From the NCBI RefSeq assembly GCF_000003815.2, contig NC_049981.1, forward strand, positions 25,563,796 through 25,627,795: DNA of 64,000 bases. Direction: 5' to 3'. The position numbers and the translations under genes are program-made. The notes beneath the pieces are model-generated. The model had not been told where the DNA came from. It saw only the letters and a list, made by a program, of their open reading frames with translations, and ran no database searches. The DNA comes from Branchiostoma floridae. Lineage: Eukaryota > Chordata > Leptocardii > Amphioxiformes > Branchiostomatidae. Shown here in pieces: positions 1 through 13,247 of this stretch (the stretch's first letter is position 1; every line of letters starts with the position of its first letter).

Positions 1-760
1 TAGATATTTGTTCTCTCTTCCTTCCGGTAATGTCCATCTGCAAGGTAATCGTCAATTTAGTACTGACATATATGTGGCAGCAGGCTGATGCGAGACAGAG
101 GTTCACCAGGCCTCCAGCTCAGATTTGTACCCACATGTAACTTAGTGAATCATGATCAACAACTCTGGACAGAATGATTTGAACCACACTGGGCATGATG
201 ATGATGGGAATACCTCTGAAGAGTTTATTTGGGAACACTAAGGAAAGAAATTACGCTGAATTAAAGAAGAAACTAGTATCATAACTTTGATGAAACATAA
301 CAGGTAAAATTGGAATAAACACAACTTACGAGTCTCAGCTACTCTCCAAGAAGGGGTTATGGCGTTTGGACGTTTTATGGGGCTTTCTGTAATAAATATC
401 TTTGTCAGGTTTTCTTTAAAGTTTATCAAGTTTGGAGAGTAGTCTCTTGTTTTCGTTTGTTTGTTTATTTGTTTGTGCCTTTTTTTTTACTAATTTTAGA
501 CTCGAAAGACAACTTCATGCTGTTGTCGTCGTCTATAATTTCGCTAGAAATGGCCTCTCGGAGCTGGGCATCACTTGATTTAGTTTTTGAGCTGATTGTC
601 TCTCTAGCTATCTAACTCTTGGTGTCTAAGTAAGGACCTCCGCCTCCTTGATCTCATCTTCCTTGCACTTCCGATCCGACGCCGGGCCCCCCTCCCCACC
701 GCAAGTGATGGAATTACGGGCGATACGCCACAGCTGGCTACAAAGTAACTTCATCCTTAC
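1..760. other. No confirmed gene at the left edge
   Basis: No long coding exon is recognisable. On the minus strand a short stretch near 332-390 has an acceptor-like TTTATTACAG and a donor GTAAGT, but only one frame is open and it does not join in phase to the candidate exon at 761-802. It may be an exon of a gene running off the left edge, or chance. Confidence 0.3.
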
Positions 761-802
761 CGTCTTCTGCCTCTTGCTGTCTTGCTGAGTATCTTCGGAC
801 AT
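761..802 (-). CDS. Possible first coding exon of a leftward gene, divergent from MINPP1
   Basis: On the minus strand an ATG at 802 opens a 14-codon reading (MSEDTQQDSKRQKT) that ends at a good donor, ACG|GTAAGG. The short charged start resembles the N-terminal exon of a nuclear or cytosolic protein, but no family can be named from 14 residues. It would be transcribed away from MINPP1, so the space between them could be a shared promoter. No in-phase second exon was found inside the window. Tentative. Confidence 0.3.
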
Positions 803-1745
803 TTTTTGTCACGATGTGTTACCAGGAAAGCTGAAAATAGTCGATATTTCACAGTAACGCTGTCTGCACGCGAAAACCGGAAGCTGGGTAGTGTAAACCG
901 GAAATGACACTATGGTGTTTAATTTAGACTAGTCCATTATTCACAGGGACGCCACTGAATTATTCTACTGCACTTGTATCAATTGCAAAAGTACTTTACT
1001 GTATGCAAAGATATATTTGCGTCTAAATTGTACTAATCAATTGAAATTGATAAAAAATATTTCCTAAATTTTGAAGATTTATCCCTATTTCAATTTCTCG
1101 TCAGGGCACCCCTAGGAGGATACGGTTGGGTCCTGCCAGAAACAGTGGATGAAGAGGAAAGAAAGATCTGAGATGCAGAAGGGAAGTGATGACTCACTGA
1201 TGATGCAGAGGAATGATTCCAGACCATGTTAACATTCAGCTGTGAGAACGCTACACAAGGGAAAGGGAAGGGCTTGAAGACAAGCATTGAAAGTCTGACA
1301 TCAAATTGGTGAATCCAACTGGAATGTGATAGCTAGTAGAGATGGTGTGATGCAATGTGCATTGGTGGAAATATATCTACTTGCCATTTTGCATAGACCT
1401 CGAGTAATAGACAATGAAAGGAAGACTGTACTGAAAAGTGTAGTGGAAAAACTATGTTGTAGCATCTGCATAACAACATAACGTCTTAAAGTTAAACAGA
1501 ACCAACAAGCATCGAAGTTAAACCATCATTTTCGTATCAATTGATAATTATCCCTGTGTTGCTCATGCAGATACAGATTCTCTTTGTCTTTAACTGTAAC
1601 ATTTTTCAGAGTTAAGTTTTGAATTCGAATGTTGCTGATTGATAATCTTAATATCTAAGATCTATTTTTGGAATTTATGTCAGGATTTATTTCACCACCT
1701 TGCAAGAGCAGTTGCTATTGTGAAATGTTGTCCTACAGTGCAACA
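803..1745. other. Intergenic region and presumed MINPP1 5' flank
   Basis: No coding exon recognised. The stretch is AT-rich from about 930 onward and has no clear TATA box or repeat. It separates the candidate leftward exon from the MINPP1-like start. Confidence 0.4.
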
Positions 1746-4700
1746 ATGTTTATCAGATTTGGACAGTGCATCAGGGTACAAATCCCGCCTGTTGGGACAT
1801 GCTTTTTGCTGCTCATCCTGGCAAGCTGGGCTTCTACCCAGGACCCACGCAGTTCTGTGAAACGTGACACTTTTGCCACCAAGACGAAATCCGACGCTGC
1901 CTCTCCCTGGCTGGAGAGGACAGAAAGAGACCTGATTCTGACGGAAACATGCCCGCACCTCCGGCAATGCAAACCTGTTCATGTCAGCATGCTGATAAGG
2001 CATGGGACGCGATATCCCAAAAAGAACGGACATCAGCAAAATTGACTACGTTGTCTCATCGATTCGCCACTACGGGGTCGAAGGAAACGGACCTCGTGAA
2101 CGTGATGAGACGGTGGCAGAACTCATTTGAGTGGCAAGATGCAATGATGCTCGCGGAAACAGGCAAATGGGAAATGGAGGAACTCGCGAGTCGCATTGTC
2201 CAACGTTTTCCTGAGGTATTCCATGGTGCAAAACCCGAGAGCTTAAGATTTGTAAGCAGTACAAAGAACAGGACAGTAGACAGTACCTCTGCATTTGTAA
2301 GAGGACTTTGGAATGGGTTGAAGGAAATGAAAGCAGCCGACAGTATAAAGGACCCTCGTAAATTGCAGACCAATGCAGGTCCGCATACAGACACACTCTT
2401 ACTCTTTCTTGAGAACTGCAAGAGGTGGACTGAAGAAGTTGAGCGAAACACAGAGGCCTTACAAGAAGTGTCAAAGTTCTTGGATGGCCCCGAGGTTCGG
2501 AGTGTGTTGAAGAACATTACCTCACAGCTAGGACCTTCAGTGCTGCTGGATTTCTCAGTAGGTAAGTTTCAATTAGATTAATAGTTTGCCTGTACAAGAA
2601 ATGTGAAGTGGGTTTGATGAAATGTATGAAGTGGGTTTAACTTTGTTGCAACACAAAAGAGAAGTCGGTTAGGTCTACTTTAGGTTAACTGAGTACCCAT
2701 GCCTATAGACTGATTATGACTGTCCATCACACTGCTGCTGAACCAATGAGACAATTGCAATTAGCTGTTTGACCAATAAGAGAGTGGCTGCACATTCGGA
2801 AAATATTTTCATTTTTGTGTTGTCATTTTGCATAAATTCTTTGTTTTGATGGACGTGGGTGGGGTAATAAGATCAGTCTATTCGTATTACTCAGTTGTCC
2901 TTTTTGGTTGTTACTGCATATTTTTCTGATATGGACCACATTGAATTTGCAGTTACTTTTCCCTTGTGTTCTTGCTACTGTCTCAACCATAAACTCAAAG
3001 ACACTACAAATTTTGAAGTATAATGAAATTTCAGGCAAAATATCACTAAATGATAAATCTTTTCCCAAGGGGAATCTAATTTGCCAAATCTTGTTTTAGG
3101 GCACACACAGTACATGTATTGTTACTTCTATTGGGCCAAATATATGCCAGGTCTCATCTACCATTTAGAACAAGGATTATGGTGCAGTATTCAGCACCAA
3201 GGACATGCATGACATGCCTTATTAAGGTTCCGGTTCGGAGTTTCTTTTACGATTCGAGGCCGATATGACTGTCTCTGAAAAAAGCACTAGCGCTTCTCAA
3301 AACATCGTTTTTCGGACAATTCGATGTTTCCGATAGAAAAGGGTGCCTTGTCGCTGACCGTCAGACTCATTTGACATTTTCTGTAGAAATGTTATTTTTG
3401 GTAAAAACCATCATTAAAATACAATTTTCACCAAGAAATTGCTAATTTGGAGGCTTTTTTTACAGGCCGCTACACGGAAAAAATGAATTTTCCTGGGATA
3501 ATGACTAATATGGCAATGGAGGTCAAGAGTTCTTCTGTATACTGAGCAAAAAGGAAGAAAAGTTATCCGATACGTTTTCCGCGAGCTCCGATGGCGCTAA
3601 AACACCCAAAACGCGCATAGAACGCACCATCTGGGTAATCAGGCGACGAAACGCTTTACCGCTATCGCGCGCACTAATACCAGGAAGTGTTCGCCGCACG
3701 ATCAAATCTCCGACACCATAAAACGCTACGAACAACAAGCATTTGGGGATGTATAAAAGATTATACATTGCTAAAGCGACAGCCGGAAAATCTAGAGCCA
3801 AAACTATAGAGACAACCTCTAATTTGCGTCTTATTCTTAGGGACTATTTAGATATCTGGACAATTGAAATTCCGAACCGGAACCTTAACTGGGTGCTATT
3901 TCATACAGTGGAATGATTGGTCTCTTTTGTGTTGGTTCATCTAGCACCAGAATTAGAAGTCATAATTTATTGATGGTCACAGTCTGTTAATGTCATTCCA
4001 AATTTAGATCTAGCTCAAGATACATGGAATGTTTGTGTCTACCTTTAGAGTTTATAGCAGGATCTATGGCGACCACAATACTGTAAATCTTTAATTATTG
4101 GCAGTGACTTTATTTTCGTGGTGCCTTGCTACCTTGTATATAATCATGACATTGACACGCATGTACAGCGAATCTGTCTTTTTGTGCTACAGTGTTATTT
4201 CCACTGCAAACTTGATACATGGCAAACCCCCCCCCCACTGAGAAACAAAGGAATGTACAGTAATTACTTAGTATGTAATAGAGTGAGTCAATAGGTCATG
4301 TTCACTGTACTTACTTGAGAAGGTTGTGATGTGTGTAGCTGATTCAGCACCAAGGACAGTCCTGACAACCATCATCATTCAGTGCTACTCATACTACCTT
4401 TTTTAGGTCCTTGAAAGAGGTCAGTGACCTCCTACAGGTGTATTGCTTCTGTCTGAGTATGTTTGTGTGTTTTCAACTATAAGTTAAGGTCTTTTTGATG
4501 GATTTCTTTGAAACATGGCATGCTGGTAGCTACTACCAGTACTAGGTTACTTTGTGGTTCTGTATGGCAGTTTTGGGCATCTTAACAGTATTTTGAGGCA
4601 ATGCAAAATTCCAACTGATACCCCCATCTTGAAATTCGTGTGGTACACTTCATTTAAATCATCTGTTGGTTGCTTGATGGTAGCCAGTACAATACAAGCG

Positions 4701-7170
4701 TTTGCTGTCTGGAGTTATTAACTACTCTCCAAGCAGAGCTTACTGCGTGGTGTTATCATTATAAACAAATATGAATGCATAAATGGAAACACGTTTTGAA
4801 GAGGGCACACCTTAGCCCACACAACTAACAGCGTGATTTCTTCACTGATGCTTTTGTTTTTGCTTTTTGATATTTTGGTACTAGTATGGTTACTAAAATC
4901 ATTTGATTAGATTTGTAACATGCTATAGACAGTAGCTACTTCACTGGAAAAGGAATATCTTTTCAGTATTTTAAATATTTTCAAAATGGATTCCCATCAT
5001 TATTTTTTATAGTTTCTTACATCAGTGCATGTAATGTCCCACAGGGGAGTTGAATGTCTACATACAATGATAAACTTGCATGTTTTGCTGCACAATGGAT
5101 GTGAGATTGCCACATGAATGAATAATGACTCTCCCCCATCCTTTATCATCTTCCTATATCTTTCACAGTATGCTTGTACTGAGGTGTACTAAATAATACA
5201 TCCTGGTTGTGCTGCAAGCTTTTGTAATGGCAACAATATGGAGTTAGTAGCACCAAATAGCACAGTCCATTGAAGTGGCATGCCAAGTTTTATCGATTAT
5301 ATTTTGCCAGCAATGTTATAAACAGCAATGTCAGTAACTGAGAGAGCAGAGGATGGAGGGTAGATTAGTACAACTACACAACCAAATATAGTTTCTGCCT
5401 AGCTAATGTTTCAGCTGCTGCAGTGTGAAGAATGCATACCTGAAATGGTGATGAGGGGTGTTACAAACTCTTCAGACTTCAGCAGCACCTAGCCATCTCA
5501 ATGTGATGTTGTTGTTGTCTCAGCTCACTTGAAGGTGATGTGGACCATCTGTGCAATGGAGACTGCAGTGTACGGAGGCCGGTCTATCTGGTGTGACCTG
5601 TTTAAGACTGAAGACCTACAGGTAAACTTTTTGTTTGTCTTCCTTTTTCCACTAAAAATAAATGAAAGGAGTCTATTGCAATTTGTTAGATTGGTTTATT
5701 ACTAGATTTGCACATATAATTAGAAAGAACTGTAGCAAATAAAAACCTTAAGATATTCATGGACTGTCTTCAACTCCTGGTGAGGGAATATTAACATTTG
5801 GGGGTTTAGTTCTTATCCTGAATGTTGCATGTAATTTTTCAGCCCAGAAAAAAGTGTGAATTTATAATCAGATCTAAGAAATAAGATGAATGATGTAGTA
5901 TGTTGTTCGGATGCCCTGCATACAGGTGCTGGAGTACCTTTCAGACCTGACATCGTACTGGAAGCATGGTTATGGACACAGGCTGAACTACAGACTGGCC
6001 TGTGCCCTGCTGCAGGAGATGCTCAAACCTATGGAGGGTTTCGTCTCAGGAAATGAAAGCAGGTCAGCACCATCCTCTCATGACAGCCACCACTTGTACC
6101 TTATAATTAAAACCCTTGTCCTGCTGGCTATTTTTTGGCCAATTTAACCTCCCAGAGCTGATGGCTTCAGCAGATCAGTAAAACTTGAACTCAGTTCTGT
6201 GCTGCTGATTTACTCATAACACAGCTCAGCATGACAAGGGTTAAATATGTCCATCCCATATGTAAACGGGCTCAGCATGATGAGGGTTAAGCAACAGCCC
6301 TGGTCTGCCAGCCTGGATGCTCCATCCTTCTGCTTTCAAATCCCAGGCTATCCATCATCAGCCAATCATGCTGTTGTAACCTTTCCTCCAACATCTATTG
6401 AGTGCAATTGGCTGACCCTGGCCTGGGCAAACTCTGCAAAAAGCTAACAAACCACCAGGGCCATTGTTAAGACATTTATTCAGGTGACATATGTATAAGT
6501 GACAGGCCTCGCGTTAGAGGATTGTCTTATAGATTCTATGAAGTTCTTTTTCAATAGAACATTCAAGCGATTTGGCATCTGAAGTAAACAGCATATACAG
6601 AATTTCTGAAAGAGCCTCCTGTTGACACTAAGCTAAACTACAGCCCCATGATTTTGGCAGAGCAATTGTTTTTCTCAGCCATTCATATGTCTATTGTAAT
6701 TCATGTAATTCTATTGTCTTCACCCTCTCAGCTTGAGAGGACAGTTCCTGTTTGGCCACACAGAATCACTGGTTCCCTTCTACAGTCTCCTGGGGCTATT
6801 CAAGGACAGGGAGCCTCTAAGGGCGGACAACTTTGCCGAACACAAGAATCGCGTGTTTCGTACGTCCTTCATATCTCCGTTTGGAGCCAACATCGCCCTC
6901 GTGCTGTACAAGTGTGACGGCATCTCACCATGTGACCAATCTGAGAAAGAGAGGTCTGCCCAGGATGCACCACAAGGGCCACATCCTGATGACCCGGCAG
7001 GGTCAAAGTTCAGAGTGATGATGATGGTGAATGAGCGGGTGGAGCAGTTCCCTGGATGGCATCAGGCTTCGTGTCCCTATGAGGTTGTCAGGATGTTGTA
7101 CAAGAATGTTCTTGAACATTGTGAGGATGTGTGTGAGATGAGCAGTGAAAAGAGTCATCCAGAGTTGTAA
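1746..7170 (+). CDS. MINPP1: Multiple inositol polyphosphate phosphatase-like protein, with a frame break in exon 1
   Basis: Histidine phosphatase (clade 2) of the ER lumen or secretory pathway; the family removes phosphates from InsP6 and lower inositol phosphates. Exons: 1746-2561, 5524-5621, 5926-6062, 6732-7170, joined in phase. ATG 1746 is chosen because it is followed by a signal peptide (hydrophobic CFLLLILASWAS). The catalytic RHGTRYP lies at 1995-2015. Exon 2 carries the family WC-D-F motif (IWCDLF). Exon 4 has GHTES where the family usually has HAE. The protein ends in HPEL, a loose match to the KDEL-type retention signal of the vertebrate enzyme (SDEL). Total length is about 496 codons, near the usual 480-490. 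The frame changes between the RHG motif and about 2095, with no intron to explain it, so this copy is either broken or carries sequence errors. Confidence 0.85.
3190..3206 (+). promoter_or_regulatory. Single RE1/NRSE-like motif in MINPP1 intron 1
   Basis: TTCAGCACCAAGGACAT matches the RE1 core (TTCAGCACC, 2-base spacer, GGACAG) except for the last base. A second, perfect core lies at 4343-4359. Function unknown. Confidence 0.4.
3222..3888. mobile_element. Non-autonomous DNA transposon with TTAA ends
   Basis: About 667 bp inside MINPP1 intron 1. The left end TTAAGGTTCCGGTTCGGA at 3222 is repeated in reverse complement at 3871-3888; the repeats continue to about 23 bp with one mismatch. TTAA at both outer ends fits the target site of piggyBac- or Kolobok-type elements. 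A 92-codon minus-strand reading (3523-3801) inside it has no recognisable transposase motif, so it is best called a MITE-like element. Confidence 0.65.
4343..4359 (+). promoter_or_regulatory. Single RE1/NRSE-like motif in MINPP1 intron 1
   Basis: TTCAGCACCAAGGACAG is a perfect match to both RE1 half-sites with the canonical 2-base spacer. It is followed by TCCTG, not the canonical CGCC. It is not in a tandem array, and its flanks differ from the arrays. Confidence 0.5.
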
Positions 7171-8195
7171 ACAAAATACTTTTGAAGAATTAATATTTGT
7201 TTGGTCAATATTTTTGTAGACCATATCTATTACTGTTATCATGTGCAATTTCTATACTTCATGTAGTCTTGGAAAGAGCCAATATCAATCAATAGTGTTT
7301 GTTGCTCTCAGGTAAGAATTTCTGTTCTGTGTCATTCATAAGCTAAGGCCTGATAGTTGACATCCATGAAATGGCAGCAAATTATAAGTCAGAAAGTAAG
7401 AAAGTGTGAGAGCAGACAGTGACAATTTTCTTGAGTTTTTCTTCTGCACAGATTATTTTGAATTGTTGAATACTTGATATAGCCTCTCCAAAGTAGGCTT
7501 ATTCATTCTAATGTTAGATATACATGATGTGACTGTGACTTGGACCGTGGTGTCTATCCTCAGGTAGTCTAGCCTCCTTGCAGCACAGAAGAGGTAAAGC
7601 CTTCAATGTATGCTTCAGCAGATCAGAAAATGTTGTGATCTCCTATCCAACATCTGCTTGTTGGAGATTGTACATGTAGTTATTCTGAGTGGTTGGAAAG
7701 AATGTCGTAATGAAGTAAATGTTGTTTGTATAGAAAATGATGGAGTATATTGTAAAATCAACAACAGCCACACAAGAAAACAGTAATTCTGAAGAAAAAA
7801 AGTACCAATACATGATTGTGTAGTTAGAAGATATTGTGTTACAAAGTTTGCCTACAATGTAGGTGGTGACTTCAGGAATCTGCAAGGGGACACTTAAAGA
7901 TCAATGTTAACAGTTACATTAACTCAAGAAATTGACAATATCATATTGGGGATTTTGTGAAGAGCAGTGTTTTGCTAGGAAATGTTGCATTGTGACAAGT
8001 GTGATACCTCAGCTGCAGTGAACGTTAAAGAACTTTAATGGCTATATGTATACATGGTTCAATGTCTGTTAGTTATCACAGAAGATGTTAGTTTATATTG
8101 TATACTTGATGAAGTATTTGTGCACTTGCGTCAACAAATGCCGCCTATTCAATAAATACTAAGGATTAGATGAAATAAAAGATATCTTGCTGATA
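7171..8195 (+). terminator. MINPP1 3' untranslated region with two poly(A) signals
   Basis: No further exon follows the stop at 7168-7170. AATAAA occurs at 8151-8156 and 8174-8179. A minus-strand AATAAA (TTTATT at 8261-8266) serves the convergent DNase-like gene, so the two transcripts end within roughly 100 bases of each other. Confidence 0.5.
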
Positions 8196-8419
8196 CATGT
8201 TTGTATTATTATTCAAAGTGCAGGTACAAATGTAAATGTGTTCTGCATGTTCAATATTTGTTTATTTCAAGATAAAAATGTCAAATTTTCAAATTATTTT
8301 TAAATTTGTTCACACAATGTCACATCAGGCCACAGGCACTGTATTGCATGAGTTACATCAAACAAATAGATAAAAACTTTTCCCCATCCATTGTTCATCG
8401 TTCAACACCACTGTTACAG

Positions 8420-11400
8420 TTAAACCATACGCGTCGATATGCTTATCTCACAGCCGCCTTCAATGACGTCACACACTAGCATCAACGTCAAGTTCCTATC
8501 CTCCTCGCCAAAGGCTTTCTTGAAGCGCGGTAAGATGTCCGGAGACAAGAAGTGGAGAACTATTTTAAGATCTTTGATCTCCTTCTGGAGCTTGGAGCCG
8601 TCTGGGAAGAACTTGGCTGCTAGGATTTTGCGAAGATTGCCGGTCTCTGTGTATAGCGTCTCGACCTGAGAAATGTCAAATATACTTCAATATCATTCTA
8701 ATTACAGGCTTGAACATGCTACAAATTTAAAATAATTGGATTTTCTTGAAAACCTTTAGATATAAGATAATTTTAAGTATTACAAGATATTCCACTTAAA
8801 AGGGGAATATCTTGTAGCCACAAAACTATCTTGTCACTACCACTATATAGTATCTGTGGGAACAATTGGATGCCCAGGCCAGCTACTTTGCAATAGTTAT
8901 CATCATACTTTCATCATTCTATTGCAATATCTTTTCAGTAAAAAAAAGAAAGTTGACTCACTCGATAGTCCTCGAAAGTTTCGGAAAAAGTTGTCACCAA
9001 ATGTGCCGGATCAGAGACAGAGGCCCGAGCATCGTACAGCTTCAGAGACTGCTCACTCTCCACACCTCTCAGGTTCCAGTGATCTGGAAGGACAAAAACA
9101 TTCTTGCACATGGTCATCAGGTTGGTAGATCACTACTACACTGGTTAACAAAGGTAATACAGATGCATTCGTAATAGAGTAATAGAATGATAACATAGTT
9201 AACAGAGTAATACAGATTAACTAAGATAATAATAGAGTAATAGAATGATAACATAGTTAACAGAGTAATACAGATTAACTAAGATAACAGATTAACTAAG
9301 TTAACAGAGTAATACAGATGCATTCGTTGGATAAAGGTTGAGAAAGAAATATGGATGACTAATATATGAACCAGGATGAGGGGGATAAAAACGCAGTGTC
9401 ATGTCTGGGACCGCATCCTCCACACTGCAGCAGCAACACCAAGCGGCAGTGCGAAGTAGAACGTACCAGTCAGTACTGTCCCTATGAAGCTGACACTCGG
9501 TGGATAACTGTCGGGTATCAACTCCGGTTGGATACAAAGAACTTTGTTAACCGGAAGAGATGCACCGTCATTGGACGGCCTGGGTCAAGAATTAAAGAGG
9601 CTTTGAAGGATCTCGCATAGGCGAAGGTGACGGAGAAGTCAGGAAAGCTTCCATGGAGATGCCGTTGACTGTCGGCAGACATTTGAGTGTCGGAACAATT
9701 AAATACTAGTAATTCACCTCTCAACGCTCAATGATCTTCAAGTTCTTCCGATATTCTGTCAATGATCTTTCAGAAGTAAGCAAGAGGACCTAACGCGCGG
9801 GCATAACAACATTTCATAAACGCTAATGACGCACCTTTCAAACTCCCGGCCGGCTGAATTTGTATCTCAATAGGATAATGGTCGCTGATGTCTTCCACCT
9901 AAACATACATAAGAATAACCGAATTATTCTGGATCCATTTCACAAGAACGCAAACTTATAGTTCCGAACTATGATAAGTATCAATGTCAAATAGTGGCAA
10001 GATTGTGCTGTTATTCTTAGTGGTGTTAAAACGTGATCAATTGTCTAGATCTACATAAAATAGAAAAATTACATTTACTTACACCCCTTTCCACTAGAGG
10101 CTACGGCCTCTGAGTGACAAAAAATGACAGATAACGAATGTAGATATAGATAATGAAATAGGACAATCTTTTTTCGTCTTGTGTTTTTTTGTGTCTTTTG
10201 AATCTTTCACATCATGCAACATCGTCCAATGAAATCAAGGGACAAGCAAATACAATGCATTCTGGTCGGTCAGCAGTTGGTTGCCGATCACCTTCTATAG
10301 CAGAAAGGGAGTCTGGAGTAGGGAAAGGAATTCCTCACCAGGTCTCTGTCTAGGTCGTATGCCGTGTCGTATTCAAAGATTGTGCCGCTGTCCGGTATAA
10401 AGGCCCTTTTCAAATCGTGCCCGGCCAACACGAACCTTATCAGGGGTAGAAGGAAACATAGAGGACTTTCAATATTCGTCCAACGCACTTTGTGGAGATT
10501 GTGTCGATTCCTTTTCATCATAGAGATGATCTTGATAAGAAATTAAAACTAGGCAATCGGGGATAACAGACGTCACTCCTCAGAGGTTTGGCGCACTCTG
10601 GTAGAACATGCACTGTGTATGTAGAAACAATGAGACAGAGAGAAAAACAGAGTCACATTCACTCAGCCTAGCCGCAAGAAATCCTTCAGAAATTTGGGTC
10701 GGAAGTAAAAAGGAACACCTTTGTTGAGCTTGTCTTAAGAATGAGCTGTACCTGTCGTAGGCACAGCCTAATTTGGCAAGAGTTGTGTCTACGTCATCCC
10801 CTATTGGCCAATGGAATTTCGAGTTGGCACGCAGGCGCGATGATTTCAGTTGTTTCCCTGTCACATAGTTGCACCCGGCTCTGAAATTGCCTGCGAACAA
10901 CACGTCCTACAGAACACAGTGACCTGCACATCAATATACGCATTACATACGCATTCAATACCTAACATAGTATAGCAAAAACACCAGGCCTGCCGCATAA
11001 GATTTGAAAAAAAAAGAAAAAAAAAAACACATTCCTGATAATGAGCGAACAAAACACGAAATGAAATGTTTGAATCCAGAAATTATTACGTCAGTATTGC
11101 ATAGGTCATCATTGCAACCATCTACTTCTACCACTGTTAGCTAACGTTGATTATATCTATGCTGTGTCGCACTGTCGTCGTTGCCCACCTTAACACGCCA
11201 CTTTTCGTACACGTCACTATACACGTTCACCAGGTGGTCTATTTCCTGTGCGGTGTCAGTGGCTGAGGCGAACACTGCTACCAAGGCAACGTCATCTAGC
11301 GCTGGAAGAACAAGGCTATCAGTGATGACAAACGTCACCCCACCAAGCAATCAAAGCTTATGACATAATCACCGATATTTTTTACGGTTCGAAAGACGGA

Positions 11401-13180
11401 CACACCTACACGCATGTGGACACTAAACAATACTTCCTTTCCTTTCCTTTGGGAGAGGTAAAACAACGATACAACGTCGAAAAAGTTGCAAAGAAACTAT
11501 GTGAAAGCAACTCACGTGAAAAGACACATACCAAAATGTCTGTCAACATTAGGTGTCTTAGTATTCAGCATTAGTTTTGTATTCTATATATAGTTGAAGC
11601 CACGAAAGTACATACCGGGCAATCCCTTGTCACAGCTTCCTGTATCACACGATGATCCTTGACAAACAATAAACAGAAACTTTCGTTACGGTGAGTCCAA
11701 TAGTTGTGACTGCATTGTTTTACGAGTTGCGTGACACAAAATCTACTTCTTCAATGGCAACTGTTGCTATCTTACAATGCATTTCAGATACATCTGTCAG
11801 GGCCTGGTCACATGAATCGTGCGATCTAACGTCTTGTTAGGTCCTTGTCGGCGGCTGATTCTGATTGAAAATTCTACGGCATCAAAATGGTAAGATGACC
11901 TACTACCACATCGTTACAAGGGTTATCAAGTAGTGCATAATGTCATACTATGCAAAAGTGTGCAGAAAACGAAGCATCTTTTCTTGCTCTTATATATAAG
12001 AGCTGTTCTTATTGTACATACCAAGATCTTGTAATGAAAACCGCACAATGAATGGCGCTCTGTCGAAAACTCTGACATCGCCTTTCAGTTCGTAGTAATA
12101 CGAGTCAGCCATGACCACTCCTTTGTCAACCCTACATAGTAGTGAAAAAAACATTGTTTGTGAGATACGTACTGTCCCATCCCTGTCTTCTTTTTACTTA
12201 GGATACTTTTGCAATAACTAAAAGACTGTCTGCGTGCCAGCTTTCATCTTGTTATGCGTGTTGTAACAATATCTTACATGGGTTTGTGTTTATCATTACG
12301 ACTTCTTTACCTGTATATGAAGGCGAACTGCTCTCTCGGCACTATCCCTACCCTTTTGCTGACGATGATACCATAGACTTCGTCGTCAGACAGATTTCTG
12401 GGAAATAGATAATGTTTGGGTTGTTAGCAGGTATGTTGCAAATCTATGTTCGAGGTCTAAAGATTATGGTGATATCAAAAAATGACAACAATGACGATAG
12501 ATGATAATAGATAAGCTAATCAGTTTTATTTTCAATGACAGAAACTGAGAACGAATAGAGATGCAAGCATTTGATAGAATATATTATTTGGGGTATCTTT
12601 TATATTTTATGATAAATCTGACTGGCGATTATTGGATTGAGGCTTTTATTGATTCACATTCCCCACTGAATCATGATCAAGACAGTTCGTTTATTCGGAT
12701 GTATCATCATAAAGTTTAAAAACCCAGGCTCATTCGATGGTAGACCCTTAATGACATAATCACCTTCGTAAGAAGTTCAGAATTTCGGGTTTGTATGTGC
12801 ATGTTTTTATGCTTGTTTGATTTGACAAGCTGAAGATAGGTCTTAATGATATTTCATGTCAGTAGATGTCGGCATAACGGAGCATAAATTTGATTATATG
12901 GGCTTCCTAGGTATAAACGAAACTTTCCTTACATGGTGATCTTGTCGAAGAGCTCATAGATAGCCTTCCCCGTGTTGTCCATGATGCCCAACAGTAGCAG
13001 GATGTCATACCTCTGGATGAGCTGCAAGTGAGGAGACGGAGCTGAAGACTCGCTTGCCAATGATAGACAGTCACAACATTCAGTCCGATTTAAACAAAAT
13101 ATGAAACAAGCGCCTGAAGAAGCCAATAATAGTGGGACTCCATACACACACACGCAGACAGACAGAAAAACAGACAGACT

Positions 13181-13247
<67 letters not shown>

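Noticed and set aside
3523-3801. 92-codon minus-strand frame inside the TTAA element
   Set aside because: No DDE/D or zinc-finger pattern; too short for a transposase.
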